The notes under the pieces were generated by a model. That model ran no database searches, was not told the origin of the DNA, and saw nothing but the letters and a program-made list of their open reading frames with translations. Shown here one piece after another: positions 1 through 7,534 of a DNA stretch of 51,770 nt. A program made the translations under genes and the position numbers. How positions within the stretch are numbered: the stretch's first letter is position 1; every line of letters begins with the position of its first letter. The stretch comes from UBA1259 sp964453915 (GTDB lineage: Bacteria > Bacillota > Clostridia > Christensenellales > Borkfalkiaceae): contig CAYVPW010000005.1 in assembly GCA_964453915.1 (NCBI GenBank), positions 1 to 51,770 of the forward strand. Reading direction: 5' to 3'.

Positions 1-32
1 CGTTTTCTTAAATTTATTTAGATAAAATCTAA

Positions 33-1046
33 CTATTTGCTCAATGCTTCTTGAACGGCAACCGCACAAGCAACGGTAGCACCAACCATCGGGTTATTAC
101 CCATTCCGATTAAGCCCATCATTTCAACGTGAGCGGGAACCGAAGAAGAACCTGCAAATTGTGCGTCAGAGTGCATACGACCCATAGTATCCGTCATACC
201 GTAAGAAGAGGGACCTGCACCCATATTATCGGGGTGAAGAGTTCTTCCCGTGCCACCGCCGGAAGCAACGGAGAAATATCCTTTGCCGTTTTCTTGACAC
301 CATTTTTTATAAGTGCCGGCAACGGGGTGTTGGAATCTAGTGGGGTTGGTAGAGTTTCCGGTGATGGAAACGCCAACGTTTTCTAGCTTCATTATAGCAA
401 CGCCTTCGGGAACGTTATCTGCACCGTAGCACTTAACGTTTGCCCTAGCACCCTTGCTGAAAGCCTTTTCTTCTATAACCTTAACCTCTTCCGTATAAGG
501 ATCGAATTCGGTTTCAACGTAGGTAAAGCCGTTAATTCTGGAAATGATATAAGCAGCGTCTTTTCCTAAACCGTTAAGAATAACTCTTAAAGGTTTAATT
601 CTTACCTTGTTTGCGTTTAGAGCAATTTTAATTGCGCCTTCTGCAGCGGCAAAAGATTCGTGACCTGCCAAGAAGCAGAAGCATTCTGTTTCTTCGGATA
701 AAAGCATTTTACCGAGATTGCCGTGCCCTAAACCAACCTTTCTGTTTTCTGCAACAGAGCCGGGAATACAGAAAGATTGCAAACCGATACCGATGTTAGC
801 GGCAGCGGTTGCTGCACTCTTGTCCCCAGTCTTTTCAGCAGCCTTGATCGCGATAGCAGCGCCTACGGTGTAAGCCCACTTTGCGTTTTCAAAGCAAATA
901 GGTTGAGTTTCTTGAGTTATGGTACAAGGGGAAATTCCCTTTTCTTCACAAATTTTTTGACATTCGTCTATAGAAGAAATGCCGTATTCACTAAGCGTTG
1001 CGAGAATTTTAGATTCTCTTCTTTCATATCCTTCAAATTGAGCCAT
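33..1046 (-). CDS. GGGtGRT family protein
   Basis: This 337-residue protein carries the diagnostic motif GGGTGRT near residue 266 that names the family (PF14057). A Gly/Met-rich C-terminal third and several Cys residues in the N-terminal half are also visible. No biochemical role is established for the family. It is preceded by 14 nt and a strong AAGGAGG site, directly downstream of a NifU/IscU-like scaffold gene, and the two are almost certainly co-transcribed. That pairing is recurrent in anaerobic Clostridia as far as I know, and suggests a role linked to iron-sulfur handling, but this is inference from context. No signal peptide or membrane segment is seen, so it is probably cytoplasmic. 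The family assignment is firm; the function is unknown. Confidence 0.9.
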   Translation of the reverse strand: MAQFEGYERRESKILATLSEYGISSIDECQKICEEKGISPCTITQETQPICFENAKWAYTVGAAIAIKAAEKTGDKSAATAAANIGIGLQSFCIPGSVAENRKVGLGHGNLGKMLLSEETECFCFLAGHESFAAAEGAIKIALNANKVRIKPLRVILNGLGKDAAYIISRINGFTYVETEFDPYTEEVKVIEEKAFSKGARANVKCYGADNVPEGVAIMKLENVGVSITGNSTNPTRFQHPVAGTYKKWCQENGKGYFSVASGGGTGRTLHPDNMGAGPSSYGMTDTMGRMHSDAQFAGSSSVPAHVEMMGLIGMGNNPMVGATVACAVAVQEALSK

Positions 1047-1060
1047 CTTTAATTCCCTCC

Positions 1061-1762
1061 TTACTCTTTACGCGGGTCGATATATTTAACCGCACCGTCT
1101 TCTTTTTTAAAGCGACCGTAAGTACCTTTAGCCTTTTCGTACGCTTCGTTGGGTTCCATACCCTTTTTGATAAAATCGGTCATCTTTCCTAAAGAAACGA
1201 ATTCATATCCTATTACTTCGTCGTTTTCGTCAAGAGCCATCTTCGTGCAGTAGCCTTCGGTCATTTCAAGGTATCTTACACCCTTTTCTTTAGTGCCGTA
1301 CATAGTACCTACCATAGAACGTGTTCCCTTACCCAAGTCTTCTAATCCTGCGCCGATAACCAAACCGTCGTCAGAGAAAGCGGATTGAGAACGACCGTAA
1401 ACTATCTGCAAGAAAAGTTCGCGCATAGCGGTGTTGATAGCATCGCACACAAGGTCGGTGTTAAGTGCTTCTAAAAGAGTTTTTCCGGGAAGAATTTCCG
1501 CAGCCATAGCAGCGGAGTGAGTCATACCAGAGCAACCGATTGTTTCAACAAGCGCTTCTTCGATAATACCGTTTTTAACGTTTAACGAAAGTTTGCAAGC
1601 ACCTTGTTGGGGTGCACACCAGCCTACGCCGTGGGTGTATGCCGAAATGTCTTTGATTTCTTTAGCCTGAACCCATTTTCCTTCTTCGGGAATGGGAGCG
1701 GGGCCGTGATGCGGACCTTTTGCCACGCAGCACATTTCTTTAACTTCAGTCGAATACTGCAT
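1061..1762 (-). CDS. NifU/IscU-like iron-sulfur cluster assembly scaffold protein
   Basis: The protein of about 233 residues resembles the NifU N-terminal scaffold family that builds Fe-S clusters. Cys residues lie in GVGWCAPQQGAC and again in ETIGCSGMTHSAA, with a further Cys in TDLVCD. I chose the ATG at 1762 because TTTGGAGGG lies 8 nt upstream; an in-frame start at 1801 would add 13 residues and has no ribosome binding site. It is longer than a classic IscU (about 130 residues) and carries a C-terminal extension typical of the form found next to GGGtGRT genes. No cysteine desulfurase gene is in the window. A good promoter lies at 1805-1833, so this is the first gene of a two-gene operon. 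Confidence 0.85.
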   Translation of the reverse strand: MQYSTEVKEMCCVAKGPHHGPAPIPEEGKWVQAKEIKDISAYTHGVGWCAPQQGACKLSLNVKNGIIEEALVETIGCSGMTHSAAMAAEILPGKTLLEALNTDLVCDAINTAMRELFLQIVYGRSQSAFSDDGLVIGAGLEDLGKGTRSMVGTMYGTKEKGVRYLEMTEGYCTKMALDENDEVIGYEFVSLGKMTDFIKKGMEPNEAYEKAKGTYGRFKKEDGAVKYIDPRKE

Positions 1763-1804
1763 AAATGTTATGCCCTCCAAATTATTTCTTATAATTGCCA
1801 AAAC

Positions 1805-1833
1805 AGTATAACATATTCCCTATATTTTGACAA
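1805..1833 (-). promoter_or_regulatory. Promoter of the NifU-like/GGGtGRT operon
   Basis: On the minus strand a -35 TTGTCA (1828-1833) and a -10 TATACT (1805-1810) are separated by 17 nt, with an extended -10 TG. The -35 touches the stop codon of the upstream glycosylase gene. Confidence 0.7.
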
Positions 1834-2691
1834 TTATTTTTCGCCTTTTTTATCGGTTTTATTTTCTACGTTTCTTTTATAATGGAATAAATACTGTTGA
1901 AAATACCCCGAATTTTCTTTAAATAAATTGGTAAAATAAGCGGAAATTTTTTTTCTGTCTTTTATTTCACCGCTAAAATCTTCTCTATAAACCTTTTCTA
2001 ACCAAGTATCTACGGGAAAGCTGTCCGTTTTACCGAAACCGAAAAACAAAACGCAATCGCACACCTTTTCGCCCACGCCGTAAATAGAAAGCAACTCTCT
2101 TTTCAGCATCATAGTTTCTAAATCGGACAGTGCGTTTACGTTATATCCCGCATTTATTTTTTTTGCAAGAGATAAAATGTATTCCGCCCTATATCCTAAA
2201 CCTATACTTTTGTAAAACTCCGCACTTTGCTCTGCCATAACGGAAACAGACGGAAAGCCGTAAAAAATCTCACCACAAAATTCCTTTTTCTCTCCCAAAG
2301 CGGTGCAAAGTTTTTCTATAGTGCCTTTTATTCTGGGAATATTGTTATTTTGAGAAATCATAAAAGAAAATAAGGTTTCCGTTTTATCTTGCTTTAATAT
2401 CCTTATTCCTTTTCCCGCTTCTGCAGCTACGCTTAATATACCGCCGTAGGTTTTTGCGTTTGAGTATATCTTTAAATAATCATTGCCCAAATCGAAATAA
2501 GCACAAAAATAATCCCTGTCTTCTTTTAGACACTCAATCACCGCATAACCGTTTTCGTTGTATGCGTATGCGCATTTGTCTTGAGAAATAATTTTATACC
2601 CCTTCTGATAAGGAAAAAATCTAAAAACCTGACCGCATTTTAACGTATCTTCTACCGAAAAAAATTCTTCTTTAACAACTATCTTATCCAT
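1834..2691 (-). CDS. 8-oxoguanine DNA glycosylase/AP lyase (OGG1-like)
   Basis: The protein of 285 residues has the OGG1 layout: an N-terminal beta domain (residues 1-100) beginning with the CGQVFRF signature near 19-25, then a helical domain with helix-hairpin-helix LLSIYGVGEKVCDC and the PVDTW segment. K209 matches the Schiff-base lysine and D228 the catalytic aspartate; the 19-residue spacing equals K249/D268 of human OGG1. The family excises 8-oxoguanine opposite C in base excision repair. The ATG at 2691 has no Shine-Dalgarno sequence and begins only 9 nt past the U-tract of the rpmA terminator, so expression is probably low or depends on read-through. No better downstream start is seen. 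Confidence 0.9.
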   Translation of the reverse strand: MDKIVVKEEFFSVEDTLKCGQVFRFFPYQKGYKIISQDKCAYAYNENGYAVIECLKEDRDYFCAYFDLGNDYLKIYSNAKTYGGILSVAAEAGKGIRILKQDKTETLFSFMISQNNNIPRIKGTIEKLCTALGEKKEFCGEIFYGFPSVSVMAEQSAEFYKSIGLGYRAEYILSLAKKINAGYNVNALSDLETMMLKRELLSIYGVGEKVCDCVLFFGFGKTDSFPVDTWLEKVYREDFSGEIKDRKKISAYFTNLFKENSGYFQQYLFHYKRNVENKTDKKGEK

Positions 2692-2699
2692 AGTAAAAT

Positions 2700-2727
2700 A
2701 AAAAAAAGGGACCGAAAAAACAGTCCC
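2700..2727 (-). terminator. Terminator of rplU-rpmA
   Basis: On the minus strand GGGAC...GTCCC (2723-2727 with 2708-2712) encloses a T-rich loop and is followed by eight T residues. Confidence 0.8.
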
Positions 2728-2736
2728 TATCTTTTA

Positions 2737-3015
2737 TTAGTTTTCTTTAGCGTAAACGCTTACTTTTTTGTCGGACTTGCCGAGTCTTTCAAACTTAACT
2801 ACTCCGTCGATCAATGCGAACAAAGTGTTGTCGGAACCCATACCAACGTTGTTGCCGGGGTGGATTTTTGTTCCGCGTTGACGAACGATTATTCCGCCCG
2901 CGAGAATATCTTGACCGTTTGCTCTTTTAATTCCGAGCCTTTTTGCATTGCTGTCTCTACCGTTTTTGGTACTACCGCCACCTTTGTGGTGTGCAAATAA
3001 TCTGAATAAAATCAT
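2737..3015 (-). CDS. rpmA: Ribosomal protein bL27 with N-terminal extension
   Basis: This is bL27 (92 residues) of the large ribosomal subunit, near the peptidyl transferase centre. The core AHHKGGGSTKNGRDSNAKRL is unmistakable. A seven-residue leader MILFRLF precedes the conserved Ala-His. It matches the Firmicute-type extension that the Prp protease removes, though it is divergent from the usual LQFFA-type site. The start is secure, with AGGAGGG 6 nt upstream of the ATG. It lies 14 nt behind rplU and is the last gene before a terminator. The prp gene normally sits between rplU and rpmA in Firmicutes but is absent here. Confidence 0.97.
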   Translation of the reverse strand: MILFRLFAHHKGGGSTKNGRDSNAKRLGIKRANGQDILAGGIIVRQRGTKIHPGNNVGMGSDNTLFALIDGVVKFERLGKSDKKVSVYAKEN

Positions 3016-3029
3016 AAATACCCTCCTTA

Positions 3030-3338
3030 TTACTTCGCAGAGATTTCTAAAATCTTAACTGCTGTGAAAGGCTGCCTATGACCTTGCTTTTTCCTTTCAT
3101 TCTTCTTTGCTTTGTACTTGAAGACAACTATCTTCTTTCCTTTGCCTTGTTCAACGATTTCGCCAACTGCCTTAAAGCCTTGTGCTTCTTTAGCAAGTTT
3201 AACGCCCGCTTCGTCTGCTACCATGATAACGTTTAGTTCAACCTTGTCGCCGACGTTGCCCGAAAGTTTTTCAAATCTGATTACAGAACCAACTTCCGCC
3301 TTGTACTGCTTAGAACCGTTTTCTACGATTGCGTACAT
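3030..3338 (-). CDS. rplU: Ribosomal protein bL21
   Basis: This is bL21 (102 residues), a large-subunit protein that binds 23S rRNA. It starts MYAIVENGSKQYK and has the C-terminal basic signature KKNERKKQGHRQPFTAVKI. An AGGAGG site precedes the ATG. It is the first gene of the rplU-rpmA operon, behind a structured leader that probably mediates autoregulation. No prp gene follows, and obgE, often the next gene after rpmA, is not here either. Confidence 0.98.
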   Translation of the reverse strand: MYAIVENGSKQYKAEVGSVIRFEKLSGNVGDKVELNVIMVADEAGVKLAKEAQGFKAVGEIVEQGKGKKIVVFKYKAKKNERKKQGHRQPFTAVKILEISAK

Positions 3339-3423
3339 GTTAAATACCTCCTACTCTCCAGTCTCGCCGATTAAATTTTTTGGGGCGGCTTGCACACTTA
3401 AAAAGCCCCTCTCGTGCGGCTCA
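3339..3423 (-). ncRNA. Candidate L21 (rplU) mRNA leader
   Basis: The roughly 85-nt 5' UTR is GC-rich against its surroundings. GGGGC at 3382-3386 can pair with GCCCC at 3405-3409, and GCAC at 3392-3395 can pair with GTGC at 3414-3417. The two pairings cross, so a pseudoknot is possible. Position and GC contrast fit the ribosomal-protein L21 leader class known in Firmicutes. I judged this by eye, not with a covariance model. Confidence 0.55.
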
Positions 3424-3429
3424 TTCGGT

Positions 3430-3458
3430 ATTTTATAATATTAAAAGTTTTTTGTCAA
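3430..3458 (-). promoter_or_regulatory. Promoter of rplU-rpmA
   Basis: There is a perfect -35 TTGACA (3453-3458), a 17-nt spacer and a -10 TAAAAT (3430-3435), all on the minus strand. Confidence 0.85.
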
Positions 3459-3522
3459 TCGATTTAGCATAATTTTATCTTATTTTATCAAACTAATTTT
3501 ATAAAACAAAAAGGAGAATTTT

Positions 3523-3960
3523 ATGCAAAACAAAGAGTATAACGAAAAGGCGATTAACGACGTTTACAAGAACGCTCATATTGCACTTCAAAGCATTTCC
3601 GACCTGCTTCCGTCCGTAAACGACGAAAAAATTAAAGCGGAATTAAAAGAAGAATACGAAAGCTACGAAAAACTTATAGGAGAAATTTCCACCTTTATGG
3701 CGGAAAACGATATAAAGCCCGAAGACATAGGCATTATGAAAAAGGCTATGCTTTGGGGCAGTATTAAAATGAAAACCATTATAAACAACAGCCGAAACCA
3801 AGTTGCAGAGATGATGATTAACGGCACTGTAATGGGCATTAACGAACTTACCGCAATGAAAAACGAAAACGATAATTTAGACCCTGAAATTTTAGATTTC
3901 GTAGAAAAACTTTTAAGTTTAGAAGAAAACTATCAAGAACGTCTAAAAGAATTTTTATAA
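3523..3960 (+). CDS. Conserved hypothetical all-alpha protein
   Basis: I do not recognise a named family for this 145-residue protein. It is rich in Glu, Lys and Asn, has no signal peptide or membrane segment, and is predicted by eye to be all helical. The helices fall at about residues 5-30, 35-60, 68-110 and 118-144, like a four-helix bundle of the ferritin-like/DUF2383 type. The most distinctive stretch is KKAMLWGSIKMKT...AEMMINGTVMGINEL (73-109). The start is well supported by AAGGAG 6 nt upstream. It is one of only two plus-strand genes, divergent from rplU, and ends at a strong bidirectional terminator. Cytoplasmic and possibly stress related, but no function can be assigned. Confidence 0.8.
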   Translation: MQNKEYNEKAINDVYKNAHIALQSISDLLPSVNDEKIKAELKEEYESYEKLIGEISTFMAENDIKPEDIGIMKKAMLWGSIKMKTIINNSRNQVAEMMINGTVMGINELTAMKNENDNLDPEILDFVEKLLSLEENYQERLKEFL

Positions 3961-3976
3961 ACAAAAAAATATAAAA

Positions 3977-4006
3977 ACAAGTGCCAAAAACGGCACTTGT
4001 TTTTTA
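3977..4006. terminator. Bidirectional terminator between convergent genes
   Basis: A perfect 9-bp stem, ACAAGTGCC (3977-3985) with GGCACTTGT (3992-4000), has T residues 3' on the plus strand and A residues 5' (T on the minus strand). It can end both the 145-residue gene and the surface-protein gene. Confidence 0.85.
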
Positions 4007-4022
4007 GTTTGTTTAATTTGTT

Positions 4023-5294
4023 TTATTTACTTTTTTTAAGTCTTTTAACCGCCAAAAATGCACCCGCAATAAGCGCTAAACCGCCCAAAATAACGGGCAA
4101 TTCGTTAACGCTAGAACCGCAACCGCTATTTTCCGAATAACTAGAAGAATTTTCTATTTTTTGCCACTTAGCGTAAAGGGTTATATCTCCCGTGCTTCCT
4201 TGCGCAATACAATCTACCTTATTTACAAAGGTATCTTCCGCATACCAACCTAAAAACACGTATCCCGCTTTGGTAGGTATATCTAAACTTAAACCTTCTT
4301 GCGTGTAATAAACGGAAGTATTAGAAGAAGGATTTTTTCCGCCGTTTAACTGATAGTTTACGGAATAATTTTCGTAATCGCCATTAACGTAAAGAACCAA
4401 ATCGCCGTTAACGACCTTGTTTACACTATATTCTATCGTGCAATCTTTATCTAAATAAAGTTTGTCGTTAGCCTTAATAAAGCCCGCGGGAACATAATCT
4501 AAACCGCCGAATATTTCTCCGTTCAAAACGGAAACGGTTTTAGAATTCTTTGTTCCGTAATTAACCGTTACGTAAGAAGTTCCGCCTATAATCTTTTTTT
4601 GGCTTGCAACGATGTTTACACCGTAAAGATTAACGGAAAGTCCGTTTAACTGAATTTTACCATCTTGAACGTAAGCATTTCTCCAGTCGGCGTTTGAAAT
4701 TTTGCTTGCGTCTACCTGAATAAGGTCTATCTTTATAAACGCTTGCTTTAAGCCTTTTACCTTATATCCAACGTTAACCGGAATATTTTCGTATTCTTTA
4801 GAAGACTCCCAGTCAACGTCTAGCATCATTGCGATAGAATAAACCATTTCGTAGTTTACGCCGTCTTCGCTTACGCTTACTCTTATATCGCTGTTGTTTG
4901 CGCCCCAGCACTCTCCGTTAGACTTATGACCGTGCATACCGGAAAAAGTCATTGAAGAATCACCGAAAACGTATCCTTCGTCCGCAGAAATTTTGTATAC
5001 AACGTATCCGTTTCCGGCAGACACGTATGCTCCCCAACTATCCCCCGTGACTATACCAAAGGTAGAAACGGGTCCTTGAATAACGTTGCTCTTTTGATAA
5101 ATTTTAGAACCGGATATTGTTGTTTCGGGCGAGGTTTCAGCATCTACAGATCTGTAGTTTTCACAAACAACAACGTCTTTTCCTAAACTTTCAGCACTTA
5201 CTTTATTTATCGGCAAAACAAAAAGCAAAACCGAAAAAGCCAATAAAAGAGAAAAAGCAATCAATATAAATTTATTTTTAAATATCGTTTTCAT
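4023..5294 (-). CDS. Secreted surface protein with InlB-type repeat and GCGSS C-terminal tail
   Basis: This 423-residue exported protein has a signal peptide at residues 1-34 (lysines, a long hydrophobic run, then VSA). An unrecognised beta-rich region follows (about 35-235). A Listeria-Bacteroides (InlB B) repeat spans about 312-377, ending in AGYVFLGWYAEDTF and ITLYAKW; a diverged copy may lie at 240-305. A Ser/Asn-rich linker leads to GCGSS (391-395), a membrane helix (about 399-416) and KRLKKSK. The tail is not an LPXTG signal. It resembles three-part C-terminal signals with a Cys before the helix. GGAGGG supports the start. It lies 13 nt downstream of the esterase lipoprotein, so the two are probably made together and displayed at the surface. 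The ligand is unknown. Confidence 0.8.
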   Translation of the reverse strand: MKTIFKNKFILIAFSLLLAFSVLLFVLPINKVSAESLGKDVVVCENYRSVDAETSPETTISGSKIYQKSNVIQGPVSTFGIVTGDSWGAYVSAGNGYVVYKISADEGYVFGDSSMTFSGMHGHKSNGECWGANNSDIRVSVSEDGVNYEMVYSIAMMLDVDWESSKEYENIPVNVGYKVKGLKQAFIKIDLIQVDASKISNADWRNAYVQDGKIQLNGLSVNLYGVNIVASQKKIIGGTSYVTVNYGTKNSKTVSVLNGEIFGGLDYVPAGFIKANDKLYLDKDCTIEYSVNKVVNGDLVLYVNGDYENYSVNYQLNGGKNPSSNTSVYYTQEGLSLDIPTKAGYVFLGWYAEDTFVNKVDCIAQGSTGDITLYAKWQKIENSSSYSENSGCGSSVNELPVILGGLALIAGAFLAVKRLKKSK

Positions 5295-5307
5295 ACTTTC
5301 CCTCCTA

Positions 5308-7365
5308 TTAAGCCAAATTGTTATCGATTATAAAGTTAATCAACGTTTTTGCAGCTAGTATATGACCTAACGTAGTTGGGTGAGTTGCTCCGCCGTAAAT
5401 ATCGTATGGCAATTTTAAGTAGTAATACCCTGCCGTTTCTCCGCCCAAATCGTTTAATGCAGAAGTGATTATATCTCTAATATTAGTTTGCTCGTACATC
5501 ATACCGTAGCACCAAATAAAGGTTGCGTTGGGATATTTTACACGCATTGCCGTAAGCGTATCTTTTATATCTACGCTCATTTCTTCTGCCGTATAAACGC
5601 CGCTTTTTCCGTCCTTTCTGTCGCCGTTTGTTCCGTTAAAGAAATTTGCGTCTAATCTTCCGCCGTTAGTAGGATCTCCTATCGTATCAGCCAACGCACC
5701 AAAATCGTTAGTTCCTAAGTTTATTACAACAAGTTGTGTATCTGCGTCTATTTCGCAAACGGATTGATTTCTTTCGGAATATTTATCCCAACAAGTTTTT
5801 AAAGAACAACCCGTGGGGACGCCGTTCATAACCGCACCTACGGAAAGCCCGCTTTGACTAAACACGTTTATATCCGCATTCAAAGCCCTTGCGGTGATTG
5901 CCGCATAGGTTTTAGTTCCGTCACCGTTTATACTAGTAATATTTGATTCACCAACGCCGTAAATACCCGCACCGCAAGTAATTGAATCGCCAAACACGTC
6001 TATTTTTAACGTTTTTTGCGGCGTTAGAGATTCTACTAATTGACAAGCAGAACTTTCTACTATTCTTTTTACTCTAAAGCTAAACCAGTCGCCCATATTT
6101 TGCTCGGACGCTTTAAGTATTCTTACGTGGTGAAGTCCGTTATCAAGCCCGGAATACACCGTAAACTCAACGTTCTTTCCAGCCGCCGCGTCTATAGGCA
6201 TATGCTTGCATTCTAAAAACATATCCCCTCTATCATACAATAAAGTATCGTCCGGTATTGTATCCGTGATAAAACCTTCTTTTATTTCGTCATCTAAATA
6301 AGCGGTAATCCAAGTGTAATTATTGATTTTTTGAGACATATCTGCGATTTCGTCTATATCCAAAACCAACTTACATTCCGTTCCGTAAAACCAAAAATCC
6401 AAACCGCCGTTAACGTTATCGAATACCAAGTTGTTTTCCGCATCGCGATAACTTCTGCCAAACGTCATTACAGAACCGGAAAGGTTTGTGGCATCGTTTG
6501 CGCCGGCTTTATTGTAAACGGAAACGCTAACGCTGTTTATTTCTTTTCCGCCGTAATACATTTTAACGTTTGCTACGCCCTTACTTTGTCCTACTAGTTT
6601 TTGCCCGTCTATTCTTACAACGCTTTCGTTGTTAGACTTGTAGGAAATAAGGCTTACGGGAGTATTTTTGCCGTCTACGGTGAATTCTTGTATATTCAAA
6701 GTATGACTTTCACCCACAACAATGCTTGTTTCCGTTTCACATTTAAGGATAATATCGTCTTTTAAAACCACAAGATTAAAATCAACGCTTACTCCCTGAT
6801 AAAAAACGTTAACGCTTGTAGAGCCTTCTCTTTCGCCTTTAATCTTTTCGCCCTCAATCGTTGCCACGCCGGTATTTTTTACCGTGTAAACGGGTGTAAA
6901 AGAAGTTTCAATGCCGTTTACGTAAACGGTTGCAACGGGTAAATCTACGGATTTACCTTTTACAACGTAGACGTAGTCGTTAGATAAAGATATCTTTTTA
7001 ACGCTATCGTTAACCACAACCGTCACGGAAACGTTTATGTTTTTATAAGAAACCTTTACCTTTGTGTCGCCCGCTTTTAATGCAGTGACGGTTTGTCCGC
7101 TAACGGTAGCAATATCTTGATTTTCTACCGCAAAAGTCAATAAAGAAGTATCTAAATTTGCATCACCCGACTTAAATTCTTTTACGGTTAGTTCTTTAGT
7201 ATCTCCCACTTGCATTTCTACGACGTAATCTTGCATTGCAAGGCTATATCCCGCAATGCTTGCACCGTCTCCGTTATCGTACGCAGAATTACCTACAGAA
7301 GAGCCGCACGCAATACTTGTTATCAAAACGCAAACAAGCAAAATTGCCGTAATAAGTTTTTTCAA
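5308..7365 (-). CDS. Lipoprotein with BIG2 Ig-like repeats and CE2-like SGNH esterase domain
   Basis: The start is a TTG at 7365: AAGGAGG lies 9 nt upstream, whereas the ATG at 7386 lies before that site. From the TTG the protein is 685 residues with a short signal and the lipobox TSIAC, giving a lipidated Cys at residue 20. In numbering from the ATG (692 residues): three bacterial Ig-like (BIG2) domains at about 50-125, 130-207 and 212-292, a jelly-roll-like region at 300-445, then an SGNH hydrolase at 460-692. The hydrolase has FGDSITCG (Ser468), INLGTNDF (Asn560) and THPTTLGH (His669). A jelly roll plus GDSITCG and no clear Asp before the His fits CE2 carbohydrate acetyl esterases. It probably deacetylates polysaccharide outside the cell; the substrate is inferred. 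Confidence 0.85.
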   Translation of the reverse strand: MKKLITAILLVCVLITSIACGSSVGNSAYDNGDGASIAGYSLAMQDYVVEMQVGDTKELTVKEFKSGDANLDTSLLTFAVENQDIATVSGQTVTALKAGDTKVKVSYKNINVSVTVVVNDSVKKISLSNDYVYVVKGKSVDLPVATVYVNGIETSFTPVYTVKNTGVATIEGEKIKGEREGSTSVNVFYQGVSVDFNLVVLKDDIILKCETETSIVVGESHTLNIQEFTVDGKNTPVSLISYKSNNESVVRIDGQKLVGQSKGVANVKMYYGGKEINSVSVSVYNKAGANDATNLSGSVMTFGRSYRDAENNLVFDNVNGGLDFWFYGTECKLVLDIDEIADMSQKINNYTWITAYLDDEIKEGFITDTIPDDTLLYDRGDMFLECKHMPIDAAAGKNVEFTVYSGLDNGLHHVRILKASEQNMGDWFSFRVKRIVESSACQLVESLTPQKTLKIDVFGDSITCGAGIYGVGESNITSINGDGTKTYAAITARALNADINVFSQSGLSVGAVMNGVPTGCSLKTCWDKYSERNQSVCEIDADTQLVVINLGTNDFGALADTIGDPTNGGRLDANFFNGTNGDRKDGKSGVYTAEEMSVDIKDTLTAMRVKYPNATFIWCYGMMYEQTNIRDIITSALNDLGGETAGYYYLKLPYDIYGGATHPTTLGHILAAKTLINFIIDNNLA

Positions 7366-7400
7366 CTTCTCTTTCCTCCTTATCATGTATTATTTATTTG

Positions 7401-7429
7401 ATTATACAGTATTCCATATTTTTTGTCCA
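7401..7429 (-). promoter_or_regulatory. Promoter of the lipoprotein/surface-protein operon
   Basis: A -35 TGGACA (7424-7429), a 17-nt spacer and a perfect -10 TATAAT (7401-7406) lie on the minus strand, 35 nt before the TTG start. Confidence 0.8.
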
Positions 7430-7480
7430 TATCGATTTATAAGTGTACAAAAAATTGATAAACAAGGTTAAAAATCTAAA

Positions 7481-7516
7481 AAAATATCCCCCCCCCGCAT
7501 ATCTTGCGGAGAGAGG
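7481..7516 (-). terminator. Terminator of the phosphofructokinase operon with a G9 tract
   Basis: On the minus strand CCTCTCTCCGCA (7516-7505) pairs with TGCGGGGGGGGG (7499-7488) through three G-U wobbles around a 5-nt loop, followed by ATA and a T-rich tail. The plus strand would have C-A mismatches at those places, so it should act in one direction only. Confidence 0.75.
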
Positions 7517-7534
7517 TTTATTTTAGTTAAAAAA

